DNA of 64,000 nucleotides, taken from contig NZ_JAMOZL010000006.1 in the NCBI RefSeq assembly GCF_023667495.1, forward strand, positions 1-64,000, read 5' to 3'. The DNA is from Dyadobacter sp. MSC1_007 (GTDB lineage: Bacteria > Bacteroidota > Bacteroidia > Cytophagales > Spirosomataceae). Position 1 is the stretch's first letter. The number at the start of each line of letters is the position of its first letter. Of the stretch, positions 1 through 8,143 are shown one piece after another. The translations under genes and the position numbers were made by a program. The notes beneath the pieces were generated by a model that was not told the origin of the DNA, did not search any database, and was given only the letters and a program-made list of their open reading frames with translations.

Positions 1-52
1 GAAGGGAGGAAGGGAGGAAGGGAGGAAGGGAGGAAGGGAGGAAGGGAGGAAG
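1..52. repeat. Tandem array of an 8-bp purine unit
   Basis: Six perfect copies of GAAGGGAG plus a half copy fill the first 52 bases and probably continue left of the window. The tract is all purine on the plus strand. No gene is visible in it. A related purine tract on the opposite strand orientation lies at 60380-60515. Confidence 0.9.
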
Positions 53-57
53 CAAAC

Positions 58-139
58 TGTCTTGCTGAGCGCAGTCGAAGCACTTGCAGTACGTTGAAAA
101 TCACCGTATTGACTGTCTTCGGCTGCACTCAGACTGACA
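58..139. repeat. Imperfect inverted repeat with GCGCAGTCGAAG-type arms
   Basis: The arms 58-80 and 117-139 are reverse complements at 18 of 23 positions (core CTGAGCGCAGTCGAAG against CTTCGGCTGCACTCAG). A 36-base spacer separates them. Sequences of this type recur between genes in Bacteroidota, as far as I recall. It would fold as a long hairpin in RNA or cruciform DNA and lies upstream of the quinone reductase gene. Confidence 0.7.
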
Positions 140-140
140 T

Positions 141-240
141 CATCCTCCCTTCATCCATCTTCCCTTTCCCCCTTTCCCCATCCTTCCTTCCTCCCTCTTC
201 CCCTCGTCCCTTCCTCCCCTCGTCCCTTCCTCCTTCATCC
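141..240. repeat. Pyrimidine-rich low-complexity tract with a 16-bp tandem duplication
   Basis: About 100 bases are almost pure C/T on the plus strand. Inside it, 200-215 and 216-231 are identical 16-bp copies beginning CCCCTCGTCCC. The 14-mer at 205-218 recurs exactly, on the other strand, at 60419-60432. The rest of 241-344 is AT-rich and probably carries the promoter of the next gene, but I see no exact TAnnTTTG box there. Confidence 0.8.
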
Positions 241-344
241 CAAATTTGTCAGTTATCATTATTATTATACAAATGTACAATTTAAGTTATTTTGATAATG
301 CATAAGTCTGTGGGAAATTTGTATCATCAAATTCAAAACAGAAC

Positions 345-965
345 ATGAAAAAGATATTTGTGATTAATGGCGGTCAGCGTTTTGGGCATTCAGGAGGGAA
401 ATTCAATCATACGCTTACTGGACTCGATGCTGCTTTTTTTAATGCAGAAAACGGTTTCGAACTAAAAATGACCGACATCAACGAACCTTACGATTTGGAC
501 GAGGAAGTACGGAAATTCGTTTGGGCTGATGTGGTTATCTACCATACGCCGGTTTGGTGGTTCTCCATGCCTCATAAACTAAAAGAATACATTGACCTGG
601 TGTTTACAGCCGGGCACCGCAAAGGCATTTACCGCAGCGACGGCCGCAAGAACGAAAACCCGGACCTCAATTATGGCACGGGCGGCATGTTGCACGGCAG
701 ACAATACATGCTCACCACCACCTGGAATGCACCTGAAACAGCATTTACATTGCCCGGAGAGTTCTTCCGCGAGCATTCTGTGGACGAGGGCGTCATGTTT
801 GGCTTTCACAGGATGAATGCATTCACAGGTATGGAGCCGTTGAACAGCATTCATTTCCATGACCTGGAAAAGAACGTCACACCCCAAAAAATCAGCGCAT
901 ATCAGCAGCGTTACCTGGCCCATTTGAAGGCTGTGTTTGCGGAACAGGAAGTTTTAGCTGCTTAA
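345..965 (+). CDS. mdaB: MdaB-like NAD(P)H:quinone oxidoreductase
   Basis: This 206-residue flavodoxin-fold enzyme should carry FAD and make two-electron transfers from NAD(P)H to quinones in the cytoplasm. The N-terminus MKKIFVINGGQ with GHSGGKFN, the YHTPVWWFSMPH segment near residue 67, and the stretch from the glycine-rich GTGGML at about 112 to TTWNAPE near 126 are typical of the MdaB / modulator-of-drug-activity-B family, and the length is normal. It ends 15 bases before the SDR gene on the same strand, so the two are probably co-transcribed. Such enzymes usually protect against quinone or oxidative stress. The exact substrate cannot be read from sequence. Confidence 0.85.
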   Translation: MKKIFVINGGQRFGHSGGKFNHTLTGLDAAFFNAENGFELKMTDINEPYDLDEEVRKFVWADVVIYHTPVWWFSMPHKLKEYIDLVFTAGHRKGIYRSDGRKNENPDLNYGTGGMLHGRQYMLTTTWNAPETAFTLPGEFFREHSVDEGVMFGFHRMNAFTGMEPLNSIHFHDLEKNVTPQKISAYQQRYLAHLKAVFAEQEVLAA

Positions 966-980
966 TGGATTGGTAAAATC

Positions 981-2033
981 ATGAAAAACATACATACAGC
1001 CCTGGTAGTGGGCGCGAATGGGGTGATCGGTAAGAACCTCGTTGCATACTTGCAATCGACCGGATCCTGGAAGGTCATAGGCACATCACGAAAACCGGCG
1101 GGCGAATCTGCAGGAATAGATATCATAACCGTGGATCTGCTGGACGCTGTCGATACAGCCGAAAAATTCGCCCACCTGAGCGATGTGACGCATATTTTTT
1201 ACACCGCTTACCAGGATGCGCCCACCTGGGCCGGACTGGTGGCACCTAATATGACGATGTTCCGCAATGTGATCGAAACGATGGAGAAGGTTTCTCCCGT
1301 GCTCGAACATATCAGCTTTATGCAGGGCTACAAAGTGTATGGCGCGCACCTCGGGCCTTTCAGAACACCGGCAAGAGAGGACGACCCGCCTATTATGCTG
1401 CCTGAATTCATGACAGAACAACAGCGATATATTACTGAGGCGCAGGAAGGCAAATCCTGGACCTGGTCGGCGATCAGGCCATCCGTGGTCGGCGGCTTCG
1501 CGCCCGGCAACCCGCTGAACCTTGTTTCGCTGATTGCCGTGTACGCTGCCATTTCCAAAGAGCTCCAAGTACCTTTCCGATTTCCAGGCAAACCCGGAGC
1601 CTATCATCATCTGATGGAAATGACTGATTCCGATTTGCTTGCAAAAGCCACCGTATGGGCCGCGACGAATCCCGAAAGTGCCAACCAGGCATTCAATATC
1701 AATAACGGGGACCTGTTCCGATGGGAAGATCTCTGGCCCAAGATCGGCCGGTATTTCGGCCTGGAAACCGCTCCGCCCGTGCCGCTCCCGCTTGCGGAGG
1801 TAATGCGGGATAAGGCACCTGTGTGGGAGGCATTAGCCGAAAAACATGGGTTGCAATATGATTACCAGACCATGTCGGCCTGGCCGTTCGGCGATTTTGT
1901 TTTCTCCTGGGACTACGATTTCCTGGCCGACGGCACCAAAGCTCGGCGACTGGGTTTCCATGAGTTTGCAGACACTGAGCAGATGTTTTACCGGATTTTT
2001 GATCAAATGAAGGTGGATAAGATCATTCCGTAA
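981..2033 (+). CDS. SDR family oxidoreductase, PRISE-like
   Basis: This 350-residue protein is an extended short-chain dehydrogenase with an N-terminal Rossmann motif GANGVIG at residues 11-17. The middle segment YKVYGAHLGPF followed by REDDP (about residues 117-136) resembles the progesterone-5-beta-reductase/iridoid-synthase (PRISE) group, which reduces enone substrates with NADPH. The C-terminal half has the usual substrate-lobe features. It follows the mdaB-like gene by 15 bases. It converges with the DHFR-like gene at 2039, leaving a 5-base gap, so transcription from both sides must stop here. The natural substrate is unknown. Confidence 0.8.
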   Translation: MKNIHTALVVGANGVIGKNLVAYLQSTGSWKVIGTSRKPAGESAGIDIITVDLLDAVDTAEKFAHLSDVTHIFYTAYQDAPTWAGLVAPNMTMFRNVIETMEKVSPVLEHISFMQGYKVYGAHLGPFRTPAREDDPPIMLPEFMTEQQRYITEAQEGKSWTWSAIRPSVVGGFAPGNPLNLVSLIAVYAAISKELQVPFRFPGKPGAYHHLMEMTDSDLLAKATVWAATNPESANQAFNINNGDLFRWEDLWPKIGRYFGLETAPPVPLPLAEVMRDKAPVWEALAEKHGLQYDYQTMSAWPFGDFVFSWDYDFLADGTKARRLGFHEFADTEQMFYRIFDQMKVDKIIP

Positions 2034-2055
2034 AAAGATCACCTTGCCAGTGATC
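2032..2055 (-). terminator. Short hairpin with T-run at the end of the DHFR-like gene
   Basis: GATCAC (2037-2042) and GTGATC (2050-2055) form a 6-bp stem with a 7-base loop. On the minus strand this is followed by five T (complement of 2032-2036). It overlaps the last codons of the DHFR-like gene and would end the minus-strand operon. The stem is short, so confidence is moderate. Confidence 0.45.
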
Positions 2056-2608
2056 CCAGGTGCCGGTAGGTATTGAGGAGCACCCCGGTTGGTGTGGTCG
2101 CCGTGCTTACAAATTCGAATTTGCGCGCATCAAAGCTCTCTGAAAGAATGCGTTTTCCGCGGCCCAATAATAGCGGGTATACGATCAGGATAACTTCGTC
2201 TACCAGTCCTGCATCGAGCAGCACGGACGTTAATGACATACTTCCCGCCACCACCAGATCCGGGCCATTTGTGGCTTTGAGCTGGTGAAGTTCCGCGATG
2301 AAATCTTCGCTCAAACCCTTCACCGGGCCCCATTCAAGGCTTTCCGGTCTGTGGGTGACTACGTATTTGGTTGCGGCGTTGATACCGTTCGCCATTGGAA
2401 AGTCCCCGGCAGTTGGCCAGTAACCCAAAAACTCGTCGTACGTTTTACGGCCAAGCAGCATGTCAAAGCCTGCACCGTACGTTTCGAGAAGCATGGCCAT
2501 CCCGGCTGGGGTCCGGTAGGGGGTACTCCATCCGGGATAGTCATAGTCTTTGTCGTGCTGGATCACTCCGTCGAGGGAAATGTGTTCAAAAATCCTGATC
2601 TTTCTCAT
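2039..2608 (-). CDS. Dihydrofolate reductase family protein (RibD C-terminal-like)
   Basis: This 189-residue protein has the RibD C-terminal/DHFR fold. It opens with MRKIRIFEHISLDGV, has the LLGRKTYDEFLGYWP segment near residue 52 and VAGSMSL near 120, and ends with the LLLGRGKRIL beta-hairpin region. Members bind NADPH but most are not true folate reductases. Their substrates are often unknown. It is the third gene of the ArsR / SRPBCC / DHFR-like operon, 89 bases after the SRPBCC gene. This grouping is common in Bacteroidota and points to ArsR-controlled expression. Confidence 0.8.
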   Translation of the reverse strand: MRKIRIFEHISLDGVIQHDKDYDYPGWSTPYRTPAGMAMLLETYGAGFDMLLGRKTYDEFLGYWPTAGDFPMANGINAATKYVVTHRPESLEWGPVKGLSEDFIAELHQLKATNGPDLVVAGSMSLTSVLLDAGLVDEVILIVYPLLLGRGKRILSESFDARKFEFVSTATTPTGVLLNTYRHLGSLAR

Positions 2609-2697
2609 TTTGTTTGTTGCTAGTTTAATAATGGGTCAAAACTAGCGTAGACCAGGTACACGTGCCGGGTGCAATCACGACAATATCAGGGGGTCAT

Positions 2698-3135
2698 TCA
2701 ACCAACAGCCTCTTTTTCCAGGTATTCTGGCAGACTTTTTCCGATAATCTGGTTCCAGCCAGCGGTAAAACTTGCGACGCCGAAATCGGGATTGTCGCTT
2801 GGGAAAGTATGAAGGCCTTTATGGGTAAGTTTGAGCCTTGTTTTATCACCTTCCGGAAAAAGCTCGAAGGTTACTTCGGAATCGCCGGGGTAGTCGGAAT
2901 AGCGCCACGAGTAGCTGAGCTTTTTGTTAAATTCCGCTTCATTTACTTTGCAAAGGTGCTTGTAGACTTTGCCTTCGTGCTCAACTGTAAATTCAAATTC
3001 AAAACCCACTTCCGGCTTAAAGTCAGGGATGTCGAAATACCAGCGCTTCATCTGCCCGGCATCTGTTATCGCTTTCCAGACACGTGGGGCCGGTGCATTC
3101 AGTGTTTTTTCAAAAACTAGCGGTTCAAAGGCCAT
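2698..3135 (-). CDS. SRPBCC (AHSA1-type) domain protein
   Basis: This 145-residue START/Bet-v1-like protein has the opening pattern VFEKTLNAPAPRVWKAITD and the later WYFDIPDFKPEVG and TRLKLTHKG segments of the AHSA1 family. The fold makes a hydrophobic ligand cavity. No catalytic function can be assigned. It lies 32 bases downstream of the ArsR gene, an arrangement found very often, where the regulator and the START protein form one unit. The ATG at 3135 matches the family start. Confidence 0.85.
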   Translation of the reverse strand: MAFEPLVFEKTLNAPAPRVWKAITDAGQMKRWYFDIPDFKPEVGFEFEFTVEHEGKVYKHLCKVNEAEFNKKLSYSWRYSDYPGDSEVTFELFPEGDKTRLKLTHKGLHTFPSDNPDFGVASFTAGWNQIIGKSLPEYLEKEAVG

Positions 3136-3167
3136 AATTCATTTATTTAAAGTGTAACAATTCTGGT

Positions 3168-3497
3168 TTAATCCTCAGGTATCATATCCTCATCCAAAAA
3201 CTTTTCCAGCGCATCCAGCTTTTCGGTCCAGAACTTCTGGTAGCTGTTGGCCCAGTCCGAAACCTGTTTCAATCCGCGGAGGTCGGCCTGGCATAATGTT
3301 TCCCGGCCCTGCGTCCGTACGGTTACGAGGCCGCATTCGGTGAGTATCCGGATATGCTTCGCTACGGCCGGACGGCTCATTGTAAAATGGTCGGCGACAT
3401 TGTTTAGATTGAGGGTTTTAACCGAAAGCAAATCGATGATCTCCCGGCGGGTAGGATCGGAAATGGCTTGAAATACGTCGCGTCTGATCTGGTTCAT
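3168..3497 (-). CDS. ArsR family winged-helix repressor
   Basis: The 109-residue protein MNQIRRDVFQAISDPTRREI... has the ArsR fold, with the recognition helix in MSRPAVAKHIRIL. It has no obvious metal-binding Cys pair in the DNA-binding helix, so it is of the type that partners SRPBCC proteins rather than an arsenic sensor. The reading frame stays open to 3581, but an earlier start would lie upstream of the predicted transcription start near 3545 and would translate the operator itself. I therefore choose the ATG at 3497. It heads the operon with the SRPBCC and DHFR-like genes. Confidence 0.85.
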   Translation of the reverse strand: MNQIRRDVFQAISDPTRREIIDLLSVKTLNLNNVADHFTMSRPAVAKHIRILTECGLVTVRTQGRETLCQADLRGLKQVSDWANSYQKFWTEKLDALEKFLDEDMIPED

Positions 3498-3533
3498 GGC
3501 ATTTGGCGCTGGTTTGCAGAGGGATAAAAAAAA

Positions 3534-3582
3534 TGGAAACCGTATGGTTTCCAAATGTAAGTGAAACCATACGGTTTCCAAA
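3534..3582 (-). promoter_or_regulatory. arsR promoter framed by two palindromic operators
   Basis: On the minus strand a -33 TTTG (complement of 3579-3582) and a -7 TAnnTTTG box (complement of 3552-3559) are spaced by 19 bases, as expected for Bacteroidota sigma factors. A perfect 20-bp palindrome (3534-3553, core GGAAACCGTATGGTTTCC) overlaps the likely start of transcription. A second copy (3561-3580, core GAAACCATACGGTTTC) fills the spacer and touches the -33 box. Binding of the ArsR dimer to both would block RNA polymerase, so autorepression is the simplest reading. Confidence 0.8.
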
Positions 3583-3599
3583 AAAAATCGGCAATTTTT

Positions 3600-6008
3600 T
3601 TAGTTGTTTCCTTCCCCTGCCTTTTTATCATCGTTACTGATCCGCTTTTTCTGCCGTGGACTGCCGCCGGTCATCTGCCCGAATTCGTATTTGAGGTTTA
3701 ATCGCCAGCCCCTGCGGTACATGGCTACATCCTGTGTCTGGACGAAATTAGGGCCTACAAAATCATTCCGCCATTTGATAGTGCGGTTAAATGGATTGTC
3801 GTAACCAAAGCCGATCGTCCCTTTCTTTTTGAGGATTTCCTTTTGTAATACAACATTATAAAAACCAAAGCCCCCGTAGCTTCCCTGGATATTGACGCGG
3901 GGCGAATTATAGAACCCGAACAACTGTGCTTTAATGCCTTTGCCGAAATCGATACTTGAATTGAGGTTAATGCGGTACATCCAGTCGGCATTGCGCGTTT
4001 TCAGCTCCTGGCTTTCCAGTATGTTGTAAAAAAGGTTTAATGAGCCATTCACAGTCCACTTTTTGGTGATCTTGGTATTTGCGCTCAGGTTCACGCCATA
4101 AGCGGAATTTTCGGCCACATTCTGAAAGATCTGTCTCAATACGCCGCTGCTATCTACTGAGTTAATACCCTCAATCGCATTGTTGGTCTGGCGGAGAAAG
4201 AACGACGCATTAATGCTCGTTTGCTTGATGGAAACGCTGTAATTGGCTTCCAGCGAATGAGTCAGCTCGGGTTTGAGATAAGGATTGCCCCCGTATTGGT
4301 TTTTAGAATCGGCCTGGTTGACGTAAGGATTCAGATAAAAGAACTGAGGCCGCTGGATCCGTTGCGAATAGCTGAGCCGTATCTGCTGGTCCTTTTTCAG
4401 GCTCCTCGACAGGCTGAGGCTTGGGATGAAGTTGCCATAGTTGTTGGAAAACGGCGCGGTGCCGTTCAGGAAATTGGCCTGGATAAATGTATGCTCATAC
4501 CGCGCGCCGAGATTGATCCCCCATTTCTTTTTGGGCGTACGGCTGTAAACCACGTAGGCCGACGTCACTTGTTGGGCATAATCGAAGATGTTGGCCAGCT
4601 CGGGCATATCGTGAAAATCTTCGGAGCCGTCCACGGCACTGGAAATGCGGTAGTCACTGAGGATTTTTCTGAAAATGGTTTTCGTGCCCATTTCCAGCGT
4701 GCTGATGCTGTCGAGCGGATTTGTGAAATCGAACTGGACGGTACCCTCCCTGTTGTTACTGATGTTGTAGCTTCTTTCCCGGTAGTAAACTGCATTGTCG
4801 CGGTTTAGGAGGTCGGAGTCGTAATCGCTGTCCTCGCCCTCAAAAGAATACATCATGAGCAGGTTGACCTCCTTCTTGGGTTTTTTGAACAAACGGGTAT
4901 AGTCCAGGTTCATGGTCGCCCCTGCCCAGTCGTATGTCCGGCTCATATCACGGCTGAAATACTGCCCCAGTTTGCCCTGGGTGCTTTCCTGGAACATAAT
5001 GTCAAAGCCGTTGGTGTTTTTGCCATTGTAATAATTGACGCCAGCGCCGATCCGGTTCAGTGAATCCACGTCCCAGTCGACGTTCATGGTGCCGTAGAAG
5101 TTCTTGCCATTTCCGGTGATCCATTGCGTCTGGTCCTGTTTGGTAACGGTATCGGCATTGGTGAACGACCGCAACAGTTGCATGTAGCGCTTGTTCCGCC
5201 AGTTACTGAAACCGCCATTGGCAGCAATTGAAATTCCCTTCATCCGGTGATTGATGCTCGCATTCGGCCAGTTGTTCCATTGCCCGAAATTGGGGCTTAT
5301 GGAGCCGTTTGTGCCCTGCATTGTGTTCTTTTTGGTGATGATATTGATGATCCCCGCAGTACCTTCCGCGTCGTATTTGGCCGAAGGCGAGGTAATGACC
5401 TCCACTTGTTTGATGATATCAGCCGGAATCTGCTTTAAAGCGTCCGACACGCTGCGGGCGACAATGCTGGATGGTTTACCATTGATTAAAACCTTGATGT
5501 TAGAGCTGCCGCGCAACTGTACATTACCTTCAATATCGACGGCTACCGATGGGATCTTTTTAAGCACGTCTGTCGCATCCCCGCCTTTGATACTGATGTC
5601 CTTTTCGGCATTGTACACCATCCGGTCGGATTTTTCCTCAAACAGCGCTTTTTGTTCCACCACCGTCACTTCGTCCAGTTTCCGCGCAGCAGGAGAAAGG
5701 CGGATAATCCCGATTTCAAGGTCTTCGCCTTTTGCTTCGATGAGCTCCGACGATTTCGTGGTATAGCCCATCAGCGAACCTTGTATAATATATTTTCCGG
5801 GGGCTACTTTGGAGAAGACAAAACGTCCTTTTGAATCGGCTGTGGCGCCCTCGATGATCTTTCCGCTTTGCATGAGGGCCACGGTGGCGAACTCTACCGG
5901 GCGGGAAGTGGCCGAATCCATCAGCATACCCGATATTTTGATGTGCTGGGCGGATAATGAGCTGATAGCTGCTGCAAAAACAGCAATGGAGAGTAGTAGT
6001 ATTTTCAT
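3600..6008 (-). CDS. TonB-dependent receptor, outer-membrane beta-barrel family
   Basis: This 802-residue outer-membrane protein starts with a Sec signal peptide (MKILLLSIAVFAAAISSLSAQ). It continues with a carboxypeptidase-regulatory-like domain (about 23-105), a TonB plug domain (about 130-225, with LRGSSNIKVLINGKP and EVITSPSAKYDAEG) and a beta-barrel of the OMP_b-brl_3 type. It lacks a SusD partner, so it is a stand-alone receptor for an unknown substrate. The gene ends 103 bases upstream of the ArsR start, outside that operon. Its own promoter was not recognised. Confidence 0.9.
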   Translation of the reverse strand: MKILLLSIAVFAAAISSLSAQHIKISGMLMDSATSRPVEFATVALMQSGKIIEGATADSKGRFVFSKVAPGKYIIQGSLMGYTTKSSELIEAKGEDLEIGIIRLSPAARKLDEVTVVEQKALFEEKSDRMVYNAEKDISIKGGDATDVLKKIPSVAVDIEGNVQLRGSSNIKVLINGKPSSIVARSVSDALKQIPADIIKQVEVITSPSAKYDAEGTAGIINIITKKNTMQGTNGSISPNFGQWNNWPNASINHRMKGISIAANGGFSNWRNKRYMQLLRSFTNADTVTKQDQTQWITGNGKNFYGTMNVDWDVDSLNRIGAGVNYYNGKNTNGFDIMFQESTQGKLGQYFSRDMSRTYDWAGATMNLDYTRLFKKPKKEVNLLMMYSFEGEDSDYDSDLLNRDNAVYYRERSYNISNNREGTVQFDFTNPLDSISTLEMGTKTIFRKILSDYRISSAVDGSEDFHDMPELANIFDYAQQVTSAYVVYSRTPKKKWGINLGARYEHTFIQANFLNGTAPFSNNYGNFIPSLSLSRSLKKDQQIRLSYSQRIQRPQFFYLNPYVNQADSKNQYGGNPYLKPELTHSLEANYSVSIKQTSINASFFLRQTNNAIEGINSVDSSGVLRQIFQNVAENSAYGVNLSANTKITKKWTVNGSLNLFYNILESQELKTRNADWMYRINLNSSIDFGKGIKAQLFGFYNSPRVNIQGSYGGFGFYNVVLQKEILKKKGTIGFGYDNPFNRTIKWRNDFVGPNFVQTQDVAMYRRGWRLNLKYEFGQMTGGSPRQKKRISNDDKKAGEGNN

Positions 6009-6133
6009 GAAATGGCTAATAAAAGTGCGTCCGACAGATTTTCGGTTCTCCGGTTTGCAGAGTTATGACAATGACGATTGAAGACCGGAAACGTTGCATC
6101 CGGATGGCAGGAAATTTCTTGCGGAAAGGGAAA

Positions 6134-6358
6134 TTATACTTTTTGGCTTTCGAACGGAGCCTGGTCCGAGCGGACGAGATCAGCGAGGCGGGCTACAAAA
6201 GGCAGGCCCTCACGTTGGTAGCTCTCAACCTGCTGCTGGTTGAGGCGGAAGATAAATTCATAAATGCCTACTCCGCCGCAAACGACGCTAAGGACATACT
6301 GGCCAGTTCCCAGTTCAGAAAAGGTGTAATTCCAGGGCTCTTTCGAGATTTCTTTCAT
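6134..6358 (-). CDS. Small conserved protein of unknown function (74 aa)
   Basis: The product starts MKEISKEPWNYTFSELG and contains YVLSVVCGGVGIYEF and RLNQQQVESYQREG. I recall similar short proteins of about 75 residues in other Bacteroidota, but no function. The start at 6358 is preceded on the minus strand by a good promoter (-7 box 6381-6388, -33 TTG 6408-6410), giving a leader of about 16 bases. A longer frame on the plus strand covers the same region but has no family-like features. No signal peptide or membrane segment is present. Confidence 0.6.
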   Translation of the reverse strand: MKEISKEPWNYTFSELGTGQYVLSVVCGGVGIYEFIFRLNQQQVESYQREGLPFVARLADLVRSDQAPFESQKV

Positions 6359-6380
6359 TATGTAGGTCAAGTTGCTCAGG

Positions 6381-6410
6381 CAAATATACCGGGGCACGGG
6401 GTAAGGACAA
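6381..6410 (-). promoter_or_regulatory. Bacteroidota-type promoter of the 74-aa protein gene
   Basis: Minus-strand TATATTTG (complement of 6381-6388) matches the -7 consensus TAnnTTTG. A TTG (complement of 6408-6410) lies 19 bases upstream as the -33 element. Confidence 0.6.
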
Positions 6411-6448
6411 TGCACGTGTGCGTATGCATTGCCCTATTTTTTTGAAGG

Positions 6449-7036
6449 TTATAGTGGTGTTTCAATATATTTTCCTTTCGGGATTTTGTTCACCACGGCT
6501 TCCGAATAGCCGGTCGGAAGTTCTCCGCCGGGAAGCCATAGGTTGTTGGCGCCCATTTCGTTGCCGGAGGGTACCCTCACATTCAGTTCTTTGGGGTTTG
6601 GAATTTGGATGATCACCATGGGTTTGCCTTTCCAGCTGTCGGCCGGTATACCCAGCTCTTTTTCGATCTTGCTGATATCCTTGTTCGTTTTTACCAGCAT
6701 CGCGTCCATTTCGGTCTTAGTCATCACGAATTGCGTGTTGTCCGGGTAACCCAATGTATCTCTCCCATAATCGTCGAGTGCTTTTTTGGTCACCAGATAG
6801 GCTGCGCCGCCGGCAAATTTTCCCAAATGATAAGTAATGTATTTTTCATCCAGGTAAACAGACGGGTCGGGACGTTGGCCTTTGGCCATGTCGAGCACCT
6901 TCTGCGAGTTCCAACCGGGTTTCCAGGAATCTTCCAGCTTGTAGGAATCGGGTATTTCGTGATCGTCGTTATCACATGACCAGGACACGGCCGTCAGCAA
7001 GACGAGCAGCCATAAATGGAGAAGATTTTTCTTCAT
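6449..7036 (-). CDS. Lipoprotein of unknown function
   Basis: The 195-residue product has a lipoprotein signal peptide ending AVSWSC, so it would be lipid-anchored at Cys21 after cleavage. The mature part begins DNDDHEIPDSYK and has no domain I can name. It shows several Pro/Gly-rich stretches near the end (IPNPKELNVRVPSGNEMG, NNLWLPGGELPTG). It lies upstream of the 74-aa gene on the same strand, 90 bases apart. It is divergent from the AraC regulator at 7232, which could control it. Export to the cell envelope is the only confident statement. Confidence 0.7.
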   Translation of the reverse strand: MKKNLLHLWLLVLLTAVSWSCDNDDHEIPDSYKLEDSWKPGWNSQKVLDMAKGQRPDPSVYLDEKYITYHLGKFAGGAAYLVTKKALDDYGRDTLGYPDNTQFVMTKTEMDAMLVKTNKDISKIEKELGIPADSWKGKPMVIIQIPNPKELNVRVPSGNEMGANNLWLPGGELPTGYSEAVVNKIPKGKYIETPL

Positions 7037-7231
7037 GGAACTAAGTAATTTGTGGTAAATGATTTGTGCCCGGAAGTTACTGAAAAGTCAACTAATTCTA
7101 TTTATGTAGAAGTTATTTTTGAATTTATTCTACAAATCGAATCGCGTTCCCGGCCTTTTTTGCATCCGCCTGCATTTTGACTTATTTTGTGTTATCCTAT
7201 TAAGACAATAGGGTAAACTACCAGTCACTGC

Positions 7232-8047
7232 ATGCAAATCGCGATTAAGAATAAGCTGGATGCCCAGGAGTCGTTCCGGATTAAAAGAATGAAGGAGGTG
7301 ATTAAAACCACCAATCCGCACGGACATAAAGATTACCTGGAAATCATCTTCCTAACACAAGGCGAAGGTACCCATCAGATCGACCATCACCGGTTTCCGG
7401 TGGCACCCTCGAGTTTATATCTCATCATGCCCGGGCAGATCCATAATTGGGAGCTTACAGCTATTCCAAAAGGTTTTGTGGTGATGGTTCAACAAGATTT
7501 TCTGCTCGGGCATCCACTCCATGATACATTGTTCCAAACGTTTCCCCAGGCTTTTCCCAGCGGCTATCAGCTTGGGCACATAGCTCACACGATAGCGGGG
7601 ATTTTCGAAAGCATTGAAACGGAACATGCGTCGAAGGCACCGAATTATCAGGCCGTGATCCAGACTTATCTTTTACTGCTTTTTAATCTGCTCAGACGTG
7701 AGGTGAAATCCGATCACACGCAATCATACCCGGCTATTCTCAAAGATTTTTTTGCATTGCTCGACCAGCATTATAAATCTTTTCACGAAGTAGGATGGTA
7801 CGCCACTGCATTGAACGTGACTCCAAAGACTTTGAATGCCGCGTGCCGGAAGGCGCTGGATTCAACCGCCGGAACGCTGATCGCCGAGCGCCTCACCACG
7901 GAATCTAAACGGCTGCTGCTTTACTCGGAGCAAAACCTGGGCGGCGTGGCTTACGAGCTTGGTTTTTCCGATCCGTCCCATTTCAACAAGTTCTTTAAGC
8001 GGCAAACGGGCGTTCTGCCCAGTATTTACCGGAAAGGTATTTCCTGA
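7232..8047 (+). CDS. AraC family transcriptional regulator
   Basis: This 271-residue protein has an N-terminal cupin-like sensing domain (about 25-110, with YLEIIFLTQGEGTHQIDHH) and a C-terminal AraC double helix-turn-helix (about 172-268, with VAYELGFSDPSHFNKFFKRQTG and the closing LPSIYRK). The length is normal. It precedes the second TonB-dependent receptor by about 96 bases and is divergent from the lipoprotein gene, so either could be its target. A weak 6-bp inverted repeat (CCTATT/AATAGG, around 7196-7213) lies just before the start. The inducer is unknown. Confidence 0.9.
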   Translation: MQIAIKNKLDAQESFRIKRMKEVIKTTNPHGHKDYLEIIFLTQGEGTHQIDHHRFPVAPSSLYLIMPGQIHNWELTAIPKGFVVMVQQDFLLGHPLHDTLFQTFPQAFPSGYQLGHIAHTIAGIFESIETEHASKAPNYQAVIQTYLLLLFNLLRREVKSDHTQSYPAILKDFFALLDQHYKSFHEVGWYATALNVTPKTLNAACRKALDSTAGTLIAERLTTESKRLLLYSEQNLGGVAYELGFSDPSHFNKFFKRQTGVLPSIYRKGIS

Positions 8048-8097
8048 ATGTACCAGTTATTGGAGGGAATGTACAAAGTCTACTAGTTTTATAGAGT

Positions 8098-8105
8098 TAT
8101 TTTTG
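8098..8105 (+). promoter_or_regulatory. -7 box upstream of the second TonB-dependent receptor
   Basis: TATTTTTG matches the TAnnTTTG consensus and lies 38 bases before the chosen ATG at 8144. No clear -33 TTG was found at the usual distance. Confidence 0.5.
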
Positions 8106-8143
8106 CCGCATCGCTCAACGAAGTGAACCGCTTGATAACATCT

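Noticed and set aside
1-52. Short direct repeats that could suggest a CRISPR array
   Set aside because: The units are contiguous 8-bp copies with no spacers and no cas genes nearby. It is a simple tandem repeat.
94-285. 63-codon open frame on the plus strand
   Set aside because: It translates the pyrimidine repeat into Pro/Ser/Leu-rich sequence. It has no promoter, no family features and no defined start context.
3498-3581. N-terminal extension of the ArsR frame
   Set aside because: It would translate through the promoter and operator, upstream of the predicted transcript start.
6065-6445. 126-codon plus-strand frame
   Set aside because: It is antisense to the 74-residue gene at 6134-6358, which has a promoter and family-like sequence. 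The plus-strand product looks like a mirror of that coding region.
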